Shown here piece after piece: positions 25,721 to 35,228 of a stretch of DNA of 64,000 bases. How positions within the stretch are numbered: the stretch's first letter is position 1; the number at the start of each line of letters is the position of its first letter. Source of the DNA: Bacteroidetes bacterium ADurb.Bin013. Its GTDB lineage: Bacteria > Bacteroidota > Bacteroidia > Bacteroidales > UBA932. Position numbers and translations under genes: made by a program. The notes beneath the pieces are model-generated. The model saw only the letters and a list, made by a program, of their open reading frames with translations. It searched no databases and had not been told where the DNA came from. Where the stretch lies: the NCBI GenBank assembly GCA_002071385.1, contig MWFB01000002.1, forward strand, positions 1 through 64,000, given 5' to 3'.

Positions 25721-25779
25721 CTGCTCCCACTTTTCAGTTTCTTTATTTTCTACTTTTTTAATATTTAATTACTGACATC

Positions 25780-27066
25780 ATGTCTGTATACAAGCATTTT
25801 GAGACCATGCAGGTCCATGCAGGGCACATAGCGGATCCGGCTACAGGTTCCTGCGCTACCCCCCTATACCAGACAGCTTCTTTCTGTTTCAGGGACATGG
25901 ACCATGCAGCGCGTCTATTCCAGTTGCAGGAAGAAGGTTATATCTATTCTCGTCTGTCAAATCCCACGGTCACTGTACTGGAGGAACGCCTGGCCGCCCT
26001 GGAAAACTGTTCCGGGGCAGTTGCCGTATCCTCCGGCCAGGCCGCCCTTTTTCTCACTGTTTTTAACCTGGCCGTGCCTGGGGACAATTTTGTGGCTTTT
26101 CCTTCCCTGTACGGGGGAACATACTCCCTTTTCCGGGACCGTTTGCGTGAATTGGAAATCACCGTTCGATTTGCACCTGGAAATGAACCGGAAAACATCC
26201 TGGCCCTTATAGACAGCCGCACTAAAGGTTTGTTTGTGGAAACAATAGCCAATTCAGATTATCATGTTCCTGATTTTGATGTGCTGGCATCGATTTGTCA
26301 TAAAAAACAGATTCCCCTTATTGTAGACAACACCTTCGGAGGGGGCGGGTATCTGTTTCGCCCGGCAAATCACGGAGCAGCAGTCATAACACATTCAGCT
26401 ACCAAATGGATTGGAGGACACGGCAACAGCATTGCCGGGATTCTTGCCGAGGCAGGGACTTTCAACTGGGATAATCCCCGTTTCCCGCAATTCACCGAAA
26501 ATTGTCCTTCATATCATGGTTTGAATTTTTATGCATCTTTTGGTGATAAGGCTTTCTGTAACAGGGCAAGGGCACTGGGCCTGCGCGACTGGGGTTGCTG
26601 CCTTTCCCCCTTCAATGCACTGCTCATCCTTCAAGGAATAGAAACCCTGTCACTGCGCATGCAGCGGGCTATGGACAATGCACTGGAACTGGCGCTCTGG
26701 CTTGGCAGGCAAAAGCAGGTTTCAGGGGTATGTTATCCGGGGTTGAAAACACACCCTTCGTATGATCATGTTAAGAAATACTTTCCATGCGGAGCAGGAG
26801 CCGTCTTGAGTTTCACCCTCAAGGCAGACCCTGCCGCCACCGCAGCTTTTGTGAACCGCCTGCAGCTGATCACCCACCTGGCTAATGTTGGAGACAACAG
26901 AACCCTTATCACCCACCCCGCTTCCACAACACACGCGCAAATGCCAGATGATGCCTTGAAAGCAGCCGGTATTGGCCCGGGCACTTTACGCCTTTCGGTT
27001 GGCATTGAGCATATTGATGATCTTAAGAGTGACTTGAAGCAAGCCCTGGTTTCCTGTTCAGGATGA
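25780..27066 (+). CDS. metY: O-acetylhomoserine sulfhydrylase MetY
   Basis: A 428-residue PLP enzyme of the Cys/Met metabolism family that converts O-acetylhomoserine and sulfide to homocysteine. The PLP lysine is K209 in HSATKWIGGHG; YSRLSNPT (57-64) contributes phosphate contacts from the neighbouring subunit; IVDNTF (181-186) holds the aspartate that pairs with the PLP nitrogen. Length and the GGHG after the lysine favour MetY over cystathionine gamma-synthase. The first structural gene after the leader peptide; it overlaps metX by 4 bp. Confidence 0.9.
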   Translation: MSVYKHFETMQVHAGHIADPATGSCATPLYQTASFCFRDMDHAARLFQLQEEGYIYSRLSNPTVTVLEERLAALENCSGAVAVSSGQAALFLTVFNLAVPGDNFVAFPSLYGGTYSLFRDRLRELEITVRFAPGNEPENILALIDSRTKGLFVETIANSDYHVPDFDVLASICHKKQIPLIVDNTFGGGGYLFRPANHGAAVITHSATKWIGGHGNSIAGILAEAGTFNWDNPRFPQFTENCPSYHGLNFYASFGDKAFCNRARALGLRDWGCCLSPFNALLILQGIETLSLRMQRAMDNALELALWLGRQKQVSGVCYPGLKTHPSYDHVKKYFPCGAGAVLSFTLKADPAATAAFVNRLQLITHLANVGDNRTLITHPASTTHAQMPDDALKAAGIGPGTLRLSVGIEHIDDLKSDLKQALVSCSG

Positions 27067-28079
27067 AAGAGAACACCTATATATATAATGAGCCTTTTCT
27101 CCTGGAAAGCGGAGCGGTCCTGCCCGGGATACGCATTCGCTACCATTGCAGTCCGGGCTCTTGTGCCGGCAGAAATGTGGTCTGGATATGCCACGCCCTG
27201 ACAGCCAATTCAAATCCACTTGAATGGTGGCCCACAATGGTTGGACCGGAAAAATTCCTTGATCCTGGTCGGGAGTATATTATCTGCGCCAATGTCCAGG
27301 GGTCCTGTTACGGCTCCACGCAACCCCATGCTACTGACTTCCCTTTAATCACCATCCGGGATATGGTGAAAGCACACGAATTGCTTCGCCTCCATCTGGG
27401 TATTGAACATATTGACCTGCTCACAGGGGGTTCCAGCGGAGGTTTTCAAGCCCTGGAATGGGCCATAGGTAATCCCGGCCTGACAGGCAACCTGTGCCTG
27501 ATCGCCTGCAATGCACGCATCAGTCCCTGGGCTACGGCATTAAATGAATCACAACGCATGGCCCTTTTAGCAGATACGACTTTCGGCCCTCGGGAAGAAC
27601 CCCTGTCTGGCCGCCGGGGACTGGCAGCGGCACGATCCATCGCCATGCTCTCTTACCGGTCATATGAGGGGTATAGTAAGACCCAGTCAGAACAGGAGGA
27701 TGACGTGCTGATGGCTTTAAAAGCCTGTTCTTACCAGCAGTACCAGGGGAAAAAACTGGCAGACCGGTTCAGCCCTTACAGTTACTACACCCTTACCTTA
27801 AGCCTGGATTCGCACAATGTGGGGCGTAATCGCGGCGGCACAGCCAAAGCCTTGTCACGTATCAAAGCACGCACCCTATGTATTGGCATAGACAGCGACA
27901 TACTTTTTCCCATTTCAGAAATGGAAATTCTGGCCCGTCACATACCCGGAGCAGTCCTGGAGGTCATTTCATCTGATTTTGGACATGACGGCTTTTTACT
28001 GGAACATGAACAAATAACATCTACTTTATGCAAGTTCTTAAATTCGGGGGCAGCTCACTGGCCAATGCCTCTGCCATAA
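27063..28079 (+). CDS. metX: Homoserine O-acetyltransferase MetX
   Basis: A 338-residue alpha/beta-hydrolase-fold enzyme that transfers acetyl from acetyl-CoA to homoserine. The nucleophile is S124 in GGSSGG; family members usually have GGSMGG. The acid is in GIDSDILFP and the catalytic histidine in FGHDGFLLE near the C-terminus. The N-terminal WICHALTANSNP matches the family oxyanion region. Its last 52 bp overlap the start of thrA in another frame, so the final about 17 residues (SGAAHWPMPLP and just before) are dictated by thrA sequence. It supplies the substrate of MetY next door. Confidence 0.9.
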   Translation: MKENTYIYNEPFLLESGAVLPGIRIRYHCSPGSCAGRNVVWICHALTANSNPLEWWPTMVGPEKFLDPGREYIICANVQGSCYGSTQPHATDFPLITIRDMVKAHELLRLHLGIEHIDLLTGGSSGGFQALEWAIGNPGLTGNLCLIACNARISPWATALNESQRMALLADTTFGPREEPLSGRRGLAAARSIAMLSYRSYEGYSKTQSEQEDDVLMALKACSYQQYQGKKLADRFSPYSYYTLTLSLDSHNVGRNRGGTAKALSRIKARTLCIGIDSDILFPISEMEILARHIPGAVLEVISSDFGHDGFLLEHEQITSTLCKFLNSGAAHWPMPLP

Positions 28080-30427
28080 GTCAGGTTATGAAAATTATCC
28101 GGACTGCCTCGGCCAGGGATAAAACCATTGTGGTTGCCTCGGCCCTGAGCGGTGTGACCGATACGCTGATACGTGCAGGAATCATGGCCGGCAGCGGAGA
28201 TTCCGGTTATACTACATTGATAGACGATCTGCAAGCAAGGCATATCACAGTTATAAACGAGCTGCTTCCATCGGAATCAGATCCCGGTGTCCGGGTTGAG
28301 TTATCCATATTGTTTGATAAGCTGCGGGATATATGCCGCGGGGCTTTCATGATAGGGGAAATCAGTCCTGCCACTTCCGATCTGATTGCCGGTTTCGGGG
28401 AGTTGTTCTCCACCCGGATCCTGGAAGCAACATGCACCTCCACGGGACTAAGTTGCCACTGGGCAGATGCCCGTGAAATCATCCGGACCGGTCCCTCCTC
28501 TTCCCAGCCGGTGGTCAACACCGCCGTGACGCAGCGCAATGTCCGGGAATTGTTGCGCAATAACCTGTCAAAGATTATTCTTGTACCGGGTTTCATTGCC
28601 TCCGATGATCAGGGCAGGACAACCACCCTGGGAAGGGGAGGATCAGATTACACGGCCTCGTTGCTGGCTGTAGCGGCAAAAGCCCGCATGCTTTGGATCT
28701 GGACCGATGTGAACGGGATGATGACGGCAGATCCACGAATCGTTCCCCAGGCACGTACCATTGAGAACATATCGTATAAAGAAGCGCTGGAGATCTCGCA
28801 TTTCGGGGCGCGGGTGGTGTACCCTCCCACCATACAGCCGGTCGTGTCGAAAGGCATCCCCATCATGGTAAAAAACACCTTTGATCCTGAAGGCCCCGGG
28901 ACACTCATCGAGCAGGACCCCCCCGAAGGAAAAGAAAAGATCAGGGGTATTTCCGGAAGTGACCGCATAGCCCTGCTATCCATGGAAGGGAGCGGGATGG
29001 TGGGCATTCCGGGGTATTCAAGCCGACTTTTCAATGCGCTGGCGCAGCAGCAGATCAACATTATTCTCATAACGCAGGCATCTTCGGTGCACACCATGCT
29101 GGTGGCTATTGACCAGGCCGATGCGCAGAAAGCCAGGAAGGCCGCCGATGAAACCTTTGCCTACGAAATTTCACTGCAGAAAGTAGAACCTTTGAAAGTA
29201 GAAAGCGGTTTTTCAATTATCAGTCTTATTGGCGACGATATGAAAAACCAATCCGGGGCTAGCGGCCGCATGTTTGAGGCCATTGGCCGCCGAAACATCA
29301 CCATCCGGGCCATAGCCCAGGGATCCTCTGAAAAAAACGTTTCGGCTGTTGTGGCCACAAACGATGCAGCGGAAGCCATCCGGGCTGTACACCAGGAGTT
29401 CTTCGGATCTTCTGAACGCTGTATCAACCTCTTTATTGCAGGCTGGGGCAATGTGGGAAAAAGCCTGACCGCAATGATCTTCAGCCAACGGGAAGCATGG
29501 GCCGTGCGGGAAGGTATCCGGGTACAGATCTGCGGGATCTGCAACAGCAAAAGAATGATCCTGAATAAGGAAGGGCTGGCTCCTGACCAGATCGGACAGA
29601 CCTTGTCCAGCGACGGGGAATTGTACCAAAACGGGACTTTTATTGACAAAATCATAGAAATGAATCTGAGAAACAGCGTGTTTGCAGACTGTACAGCTGA
29701 TCATTTCATTGCCCTGCGCTACGAAGATATTATTATGGCCAAAATAGCCATAGTGACCTGTAATAAGATTGCCAACACCCTGGATATGGATTATTATAAC
29801 AAACTTCGCCGCCAGGCGGTCAGAAGACATGTTCCTTTCCTCTATGAAACCAACGTGGGCGCAGCGCTTCCGGTGATTTGCCTGATCCGGCAGATGCGCC
29901 TCAGCGGGGACACCCCTGAACGGGTGGAGGCATGTCTTTCTGGAACCCTGAACTATGTTTTCAGCCGTTATGACGGCCAGACTCCATTCCACCGGATTGT
30001 GGAAGAAGCCTCAAGTCTTGGTTATGCCGAGCCGGATCCAATGGCAGACCTTTCCGGAAAGGATGTAATGCGCAAAACATTGATCCTGGCACGCGAATGT
30101 GGAATGGACATAGAAGAAAGCCAGGTAAACACCGCCTCGTTTCTTCCCACGCAGTGGCCCTGTGAAGAACATTTCAGGTCCCTGTACCTGGAAAGCCAGC
30201 AAAAGGAAGGAACCCTGCGATACGTTTCCACAATAGACAACCGGGGCGTTAAGGCCGGCCTGAAAGTGGTGCCCCGTGAACATCCCTTTTCAGGACTCCG
30301 CGGGACAGACGTGTCGGTTATCCTTTACAGCCGGTTATATCCCAACGGATTGCGCGTGGAAGGAGCGGGAGCCGGCGGCCGGCAGACAGCTTCCGGATTG
30401 ATCAACGATATTCTGCAATGCGTATGA
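28028..30427 (+). CDS. thrA: Bifunctional aspartokinase / homoserine dehydrogenase
   Basis: A 799-residue fusion. The aspartokinase part starts with VLKFGGSSLAN (KFGGSS at 5-10) and has TTLGRGGSDYTA at the active site, followed by two ACT-type regulatory domains (about 315-455). The homoserine dehydrogenase part begins near 465 with the NAD(P)-binding FIAGWGNVGKS and contains GTLNYVFS and GYAEPDPMADLSGKD motifs. It catalyses the first and third steps from aspartate to homoserine. ACT domains usually give threonine feedback. Translation starts inside metX (52-bp overlap), implying coupling. asd overlaps its end by 10 bp. Confidence 0.93.
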   Translation: MQVLKFGGSSLANASAISQVMKIIRTASARDKTIVVASALSGVTDTLIRAGIMAGSGDSGYTTLIDDLQARHITVINELLPSESDPGVRVELSILFDKLRDICRGAFMIGEISPATSDLIAGFGELFSTRILEATCTSTGLSCHWADAREIIRTGPSSSQPVVNTAVTQRNVRELLRNNLSKIILVPGFIASDDQGRTTTLGRGGSDYTASLLAVAAKARMLWIWTDVNGMMTADPRIVPQARTIENISYKEALEISHFGARVVYPPTIQPVVSKGIPIMVKNTFDPEGPGTLIEQDPPEGKEKIRGISGSDRIALLSMEGSGMVGIPGYSSRLFNALAQQQINIILITQASSVHTMLVAIDQADAQKARKAADETFAYEISLQKVEPLKVESGFSIISLIGDDMKNQSGASGRMFEAIGRRNITIRAIAQGSSEKNVSAVVATNDAAEAIRAVHQEFFGSSERCINLFIAGWGNVGKSLTAMIFSQREAWAVREGIRVQICGICNSKRMILNKEGLAPDQIGQTLSSDGELYQNGTFIDKIIEMNLRNSVFADCTADHFIALRYEDIIMAKIAIVTCNKIANTLDMDYYNKLRRQAVRRHVPFLYETNVGAALPVICLIRQMRLSGDTPERVEACLSGTLNYVFSRYDGQTPFHRIVEEASSLGYAEPDPMADLSGKDVMRKTLILARECGMDIEESQVNTASFLPTQWPCEEHFRSLYLESQQKEGTLRYVSTIDNRGVKAGLKVVPREHPFSGLRGTDVSVILYSRLYPNGLRVEGAGAGGRQTASGLINDILQCV

Positions 30428-31431
30428 ACAGAAATGTAATGGTTGCAGGAGCAACTGGACTGGTGGGCAGGACTATGATCAAAATACTGGAAGAAAGGAA
30501 CTTTCCGGCAGATCACCTGGTTGCCGTGGCATCGGAACGCCCTGAAGGACGCACGGTTTCTTTCCGGGGAAAGAAAATCGGGGTGACCACCCTGCCTGCT
30601 GCACTGAAAGAGGAACCGGGCATAGCCTTCTTTTCCGCAGGGAAAGACGTTTCCGGAACCTGGGCTCCGCTTTTTGTACAAGCCGGCTGGAAGGTGGTAG
30701 ACAATTCTTCCTGCTGGAGGATGTCCGGGAACGTGAAACTGGTAGTCCCCGAAATCAATGGTAGTTTGCTCAGCCCCGATGACCGGCTGGTTGCCAATCC
30801 CAATTGCTCTACCATTCAGATGGTCCTGGCGCTGGCACCCCTGCACAACAGGTACCGGCTGCAAAGGATTGTGGCCTGCACATACCAGGCGGTGACCGGC
30901 TCGGGACAGAAAGGCGTGGAAAGGATACTGGCAGAAAGAAAGGCCTGGGTAGCAGGAAATCCGCTGCCCCTGTCAGGGAGCGTTTACCCCTGCCCCATAG
31001 ACCTGAATGTGATACCGGATATCGGCGCCCTGACGCCCGATGGATACACAGAAGAAGAAATAAAAATGCGCGAAGAAACCCGAAAAATATTGGGTGATGC
31101 GAAAATCGGGGTTTCTGCCACTTGCGTGCGCGTACCGGTCATAGCGAGTCACTGTGTGGCGGTCAATGCCCGGTTCGCTGAACCTTTTTCTTTGGAGGAT
31201 GTCTGTTCGCTTATAAAAAGTTTCCCCGGCCTTGTGTTGAATGATTTTTCAGCCGGTCATGGTTTTGCCGTGCCCCTGGAAGCCGAAGGTACAGATACTG
31301 TCTATGTAGGCAGGATCCGGAGAGATCCTACGGAAGAAAACACATTGGAATTATGGACCGTGGCCGACAACCTTCGAAAGGGGGCTGCACTGAACGCCAT
31401 ACAGATCGGTGAACTGCTGTTGCAGTTCTGA
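30418..31431 (+). CDS. asd: Aspartate-semialdehyde dehydrogenase
   Basis: A 337-residue enzyme that reduces aspartyl phosphate to aspartate semialdehyde, the step between the two thrA activities. N-terminal NADP-binding GATGLVGRTM, catalytic C130 in NPNCSTIQM (counted from 30,418), and QAVTGSGQKG follow the family order. A second ATG at 30,424 (MNRNVMVAG) is an equally good start; the first overlaps the thrA stop by 10 bp. With it the operon holds every enzyme needed to go from aspartate to homocysteine. The 3' end nearly touches the convergent lipoprotein gene. Confidence 0.93.
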   Translation: MRMNRNVMVAGATGLVGRTMIKILEERNFPADHLVAVASERPEGRTVSFRGKKIGVTTLPAALKEEPGIAFFSAGKDVSGTWAPLFVQAGWKVVDNSSCWRMSGNVKLVVPEINGSLLSPDDRLVANPNCSTIQMVLALAPLHNRYRLQRIVACTYQAVTGSGQKGVERILAERKAWVAGNPLPLSGSVYPCPIDLNVIPDIGALTPDGYTEEEIKMREETRKILGDAKIGVSATCVRVPVIASHCVAVNARFAEPFSLEDVCSLIKSFPGLVLNDFSAGHGFAVPLEAEGTDTVYVGRIRRDPTEENTLELWTVADNLRKGAALNAIQIGELLLQF

Positions 31432-31432
31432 A

Positions 31433-32797
31433 TCAGAACGGAAGCAGCGGCCAGGTATGCCTGAGCGAACGGAAACGTTCTATGGTCAGACTATCTATAT
31501 TGTCTGCAGAAAAAGGCACAATGTCGATATCTTGTGCAAACAGGCCTGCCATACGGCCGTATTTATATTCATAGGTAAAACGCCCCAGTGAATCGAGTCT
31601 TTGTGGGTTATCAGGATCCTTTCTTGAAACCGATAAATAAAATTGCGCATTCGATTGTCCAAGCCTGTAAGTGAGCAGATTGTCCTTCAACAGCGTGTAA
31701 TACAGCTCGCGTGCCGTTTCCAGCGCCGGATCTATGATTTCCACATCCGGTGCTATCAGGTCCCGGTACGGATACTGGTCACCCTGCCTGAATTGGCGCA
31801 AATGCTCCAGCATCAGTGTTAAAGTTTCCAGCTGGTAAGGATAATGGGTACATCCCAGGACCAGGTAACGCAATGGCTTTGGGTCACTGCTTCGGCGCAG
31901 TTGTTCCATAAGGCTCAACAGGTGGTACCGTGCGTAATTCTCCGCTGCGTTCAGTTGCAGGCGGGCCGGATCTTCAGGTGTGCCTTCATATAACATTTTA
32001 TTGGATGAAAAATCAAAGCCATAGGCTGGCAGCAGATCAAGTTCTATCTTGTATTGTGGGTGATCCGGCGACGGTCCCCGGTATCCATCCCTTGGACCGG
32101 ATGCATCTGTGCAGATAAAATCCCTTTCCCCGTCAACGGCTTCTGCAAAACCCAGAGATCCATGGCTAACTACCAGGATATTGTCACCGTAACCCCGCTC
32201 AAGGGCAAGGGACCGGAAAGTGTTTTCATACCCACCCGAAGCCACGGTTCCCACCGTTGCCAAAACGCCTACAGCCACCTCCTCACCGGGCTTTATCCTG
32301 TCCAGTGTGGCATTGACCCCGGCATTGATCACGCCAATGACCTTGATCCCTGAACCGCTCTCATCAAGGTACGCTCTGATATCCTCCAGGCCATATGCAG
32401 TAGCTGTATTGCAGGCCACTACCAGTATTTTAACTTTCCGTCCAAGCAGGAAAAAGGCATCCTGCATGATGAGTTCCCTCAGAAAGTCTGTCTTTCCCTC
32501 TGATGGATAATTGCCATAAGGCATATTGGCCTGGTCCCCGAAATAAATATAATTCTCTCCATCCAGCAGGCGGCTGGCCATAATGGCCTCCATCACGGTC
32601 AGACCCCCTGTTCCCGAATCAAAAATACCTATCGGCAGATCGTTACGGACGGCAGGATAAGCAGAAAAGTCTGTGTAGTATACAGAATTTGAATCATTAA
32701 GAGCTGTTTCAATTATGGGTATGTGTGTCGGCCTGCCCTGGCATGAAGCCAGGAAAAGTACCAGTACCGGCAAAAGATCTTTTCTGATATTCATCAT
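31433..32797 (-). CDS. Exported glutamate-racemase-like lipoprotein
   Basis: A 454-residue protein with a lipoprotein signal (VLVLFLASC, lipid Cys at 19) followed by an Asp/Glu racemase fold. Racemase residues are intact: FDSGTGG (D60, S61), VACNTATA with C129, and LGCTHYP with C316. It is far longer than cytosolic MurI (about 270), with insertions around 220-275 and 380-430. Cytosolic MurI makes D-glutamate for peptidoglycan, but this one should sit in the periplasm or outer membrane, so its substrate may be a released amino acid or peptide. Its ATG overlaps the PHP gene stop (ATGA), placing it in the eno-PHP unit. Confidence 0.75.
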   Translation of the reverse strand: MMNIRKDLLPVLVLFLASCQGRPTHIPIIETALNDSNSVYYTDFSAYPAVRNDLPIGIFDSGTGGLTVMEAIMASRLLDGENYIYFGDQANMPYGNYPSEGKTDFLRELIMQDAFFLLGRKVKILVVACNTATAYGLEDIRAYLDESGSGIKVIGVINAGVNATLDRIKPGEEVAVGVLATVGTVASGGYENTFRSLALERGYGDNILVVSHGSLGFAEAVDGERDFICTDASGPRDGYRGPSPDHPQYKIELDLLPAYGFDFSSNKMLYEGTPEDPARLQLNAAENYARYHLLSLMEQLRRSSDPKPLRYLVLGCTHYPYQLETLTLMLEHLRQFRQGDQYPYRDLIAPDVEIIDPALETARELYYTLLKDNLLTYRLGQSNAQFYLSVSRKDPDNPQRLDSLGRFTYEYKYGRMAGLFAQDIDIVPFSADNIDSLTIERFRSLRHTWPLLPF

Positions 32798-33603
32798 GAA
32801 TCAATTTTATAATATTCCGGTCTCCTGTTCCTGTAATACACCCCGTAACGGAATCCGCACTGCCGGAGTATATCGGTATAAATTCCGAATTGTTCCCCGA
32901 TCTTTTCATCACTATGGGCGTCCGATCCCAGGCTTACGGCTTCACCGCCCAGCTCCCTGAATCGCCTGATGACATTTTTATCCAGGGTCGGGGTTCCATA
33001 TTGGAATTTCTGGTACGTTTTTGTGTTGATTTCTAATGTTTTTCCATTTTGGGCCAGGATCTTCAATATGGGATCCAGCACATCGCCAAAGACCTTCATG
33101 GACACTTCGTGTTCCAGGTATGGAGAATACCGGGCCACGTAATCAAAGTGGCCCAGTATGTCAAAATCGGGAAAAACACTGATACAAGACAAAATGTCTT
33201 CCAGGTATATACCGTACGCCTGTTTGAAATCGTATCCCTGGTAATAAGTACGGTGGAAAGGATCCGTTCCCCGGACAAAGTGCATGGAGGCTATGACCGT
33301 GTCAAAGGCATGTTTGCCCATGAAATCCCTTATGGCGCCGAGACTGATGGGTTGTATCCCGATTTCCACTCCTTTGAGCAGAACAATTGAAGGAAATTTT
33401 TCTTTCAACCCTTCGATTTCCTCCTGCTGCCGCTGCACATCAAATGTGAACAACCTCACTCCTTCAGGAGCGTCAAAATCGTAATGATCCGAGAAACATA
33501 TCCCTCCCAATGACCTTTGTAGGGCCTTTTCAGCCGCCCTGCCCGGAGCCATCCTGCTGTCGGCAGAATGATGGGAGTGCGTATGATTGTCAAAATGAAT
33601 CAT
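32794..33603 (-). CDS. PHP-domain phosphoesterase (histidinol-phosphatase-like)
   Basis: A 269-residue PHP metal-dependent phosphoesterase. Metal-binding motifs are visible in order: DNHTHSHHSADS (5-16), FSDHYD, GVEIG, ILGHFDYVARY and SLGSDAHS. This matches the HisJ/HisK type of histidinol-phosphatase, but no other histidine genes are nearby and PHP proteins have many substrates, so the name is provisional. The start is taken at the ATG at 33,603 (MIHFDNHTH); a GTG seven codons upstream is possible. It is 28 bp after eno and overlaps the lipoprotein gene by 4 bp. Confidence 0.78.
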   Translation of the reverse strand: MIHFDNHTHSHHSADSRMAPGRAAEKALQRSLGGICFSDHYDFDAPEGVRLFTFDVQRQQEEIEGLKEKFPSIVLLKGVEIGIQPISLGAIRDFMGKHAFDTVIASMHFVRGTDPFHRTYYQGYDFKQAYGIYLEDILSCISVFPDFDILGHFDYVARYSPYLEHEVSMKVFGDVLDPILKILAQNGKTLEINTKTYQKFQYGTPTLDKNVIRRFRELGGEAVSLGSDAHSDEKIGEQFGIYTDILRQCGFRYGVYYRNRRPEYYKIDS

Positions 33604-33631
33604 CCCTCCAGGCTTTTGGAACACTAACTTT

Positions 33632-34966
<1,335 letters not shown>

Positions 34967-34988
34967 TCAATCCGGAAAAGAACCGGTA

Positions 34989-35015
34989 TAAAAAAACCGC
35001 GATGTTATCACGGTT
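34989..35015 (-). terminator. Terminator of tRNA-Phe
   Basis: On the minus strand a 9-bp stem (35,015-35,007 with 35,003-34,995, one G-U pair) and a 3-nt loop are followed by a run of T. It begins 8 bp after the tRNA 3' end. Confidence 0.8.
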
Positions 35016-35023
35016 ACTGGATG

Positions 35024-35096
35024 TGGTGCCACCGGGAATCGAACCAGGGACACAAGGATTTTCAGTCCTTTGCTCTACCAACTGAGCTATGGCACC
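35024..35096 (-). tRNA. tRNA-Phe (GAA)
   Basis: On the minus strand the gene starts GGTGCCATAGCTCAG with a 7-bp acceptor stem closed by TGGCACC. The anticodon loop CTGAAAA gives anticodon GAA, and the T-loop is GGTTCGATTCC. Length is 73 nt. The CCA end is not encoded. It has its own promoter and terminator. Confidence 0.96.
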
Positions 35097-35111
35097 ATTA
35101 TTGAGGGGGAG

Positions 35112-35142
35112 CAAAGTTAAATATTTATTCACTGCCGGCAAA
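35112..35142 (-). promoter_or_regulatory. Promoter of tRNA-Phe
   Basis: On the minus strand TTTG (35,142-35,139), a 19-bp spacer and TAACTTTG (35,119-35,112) match both consensus elements. Confidence 0.7.
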
Positions 35143-35163
35143 ATTTTTATTTTATTAAACTAT

Positions 35164-35195
35164 TTTCGTCCGAGTCCATCAAATGGATACATTTG
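35164..35195 (+). promoter_or_regulatory. Promoter of the export cluster
   Basis: TACATTTG (35,188-35,195) fits the minus-7 box; TTTC at 35,164-35,167, 20 bp upstream, is a near match to TTTG. Lies 33 bp before the adaptor gene. Confidence 0.5.
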
Positions 35196-35228
35196 TCAAA
35201 TTTTAGAAATCAGACTATATAAATCAGT

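Noticed and set aside
25653-25779. SAM riboswitch in front of metY.
   Set aside because: The leader is short, and I cannot fit a SAM-I or SAM-II core; the Met-rich frame and hairpin explain it better.
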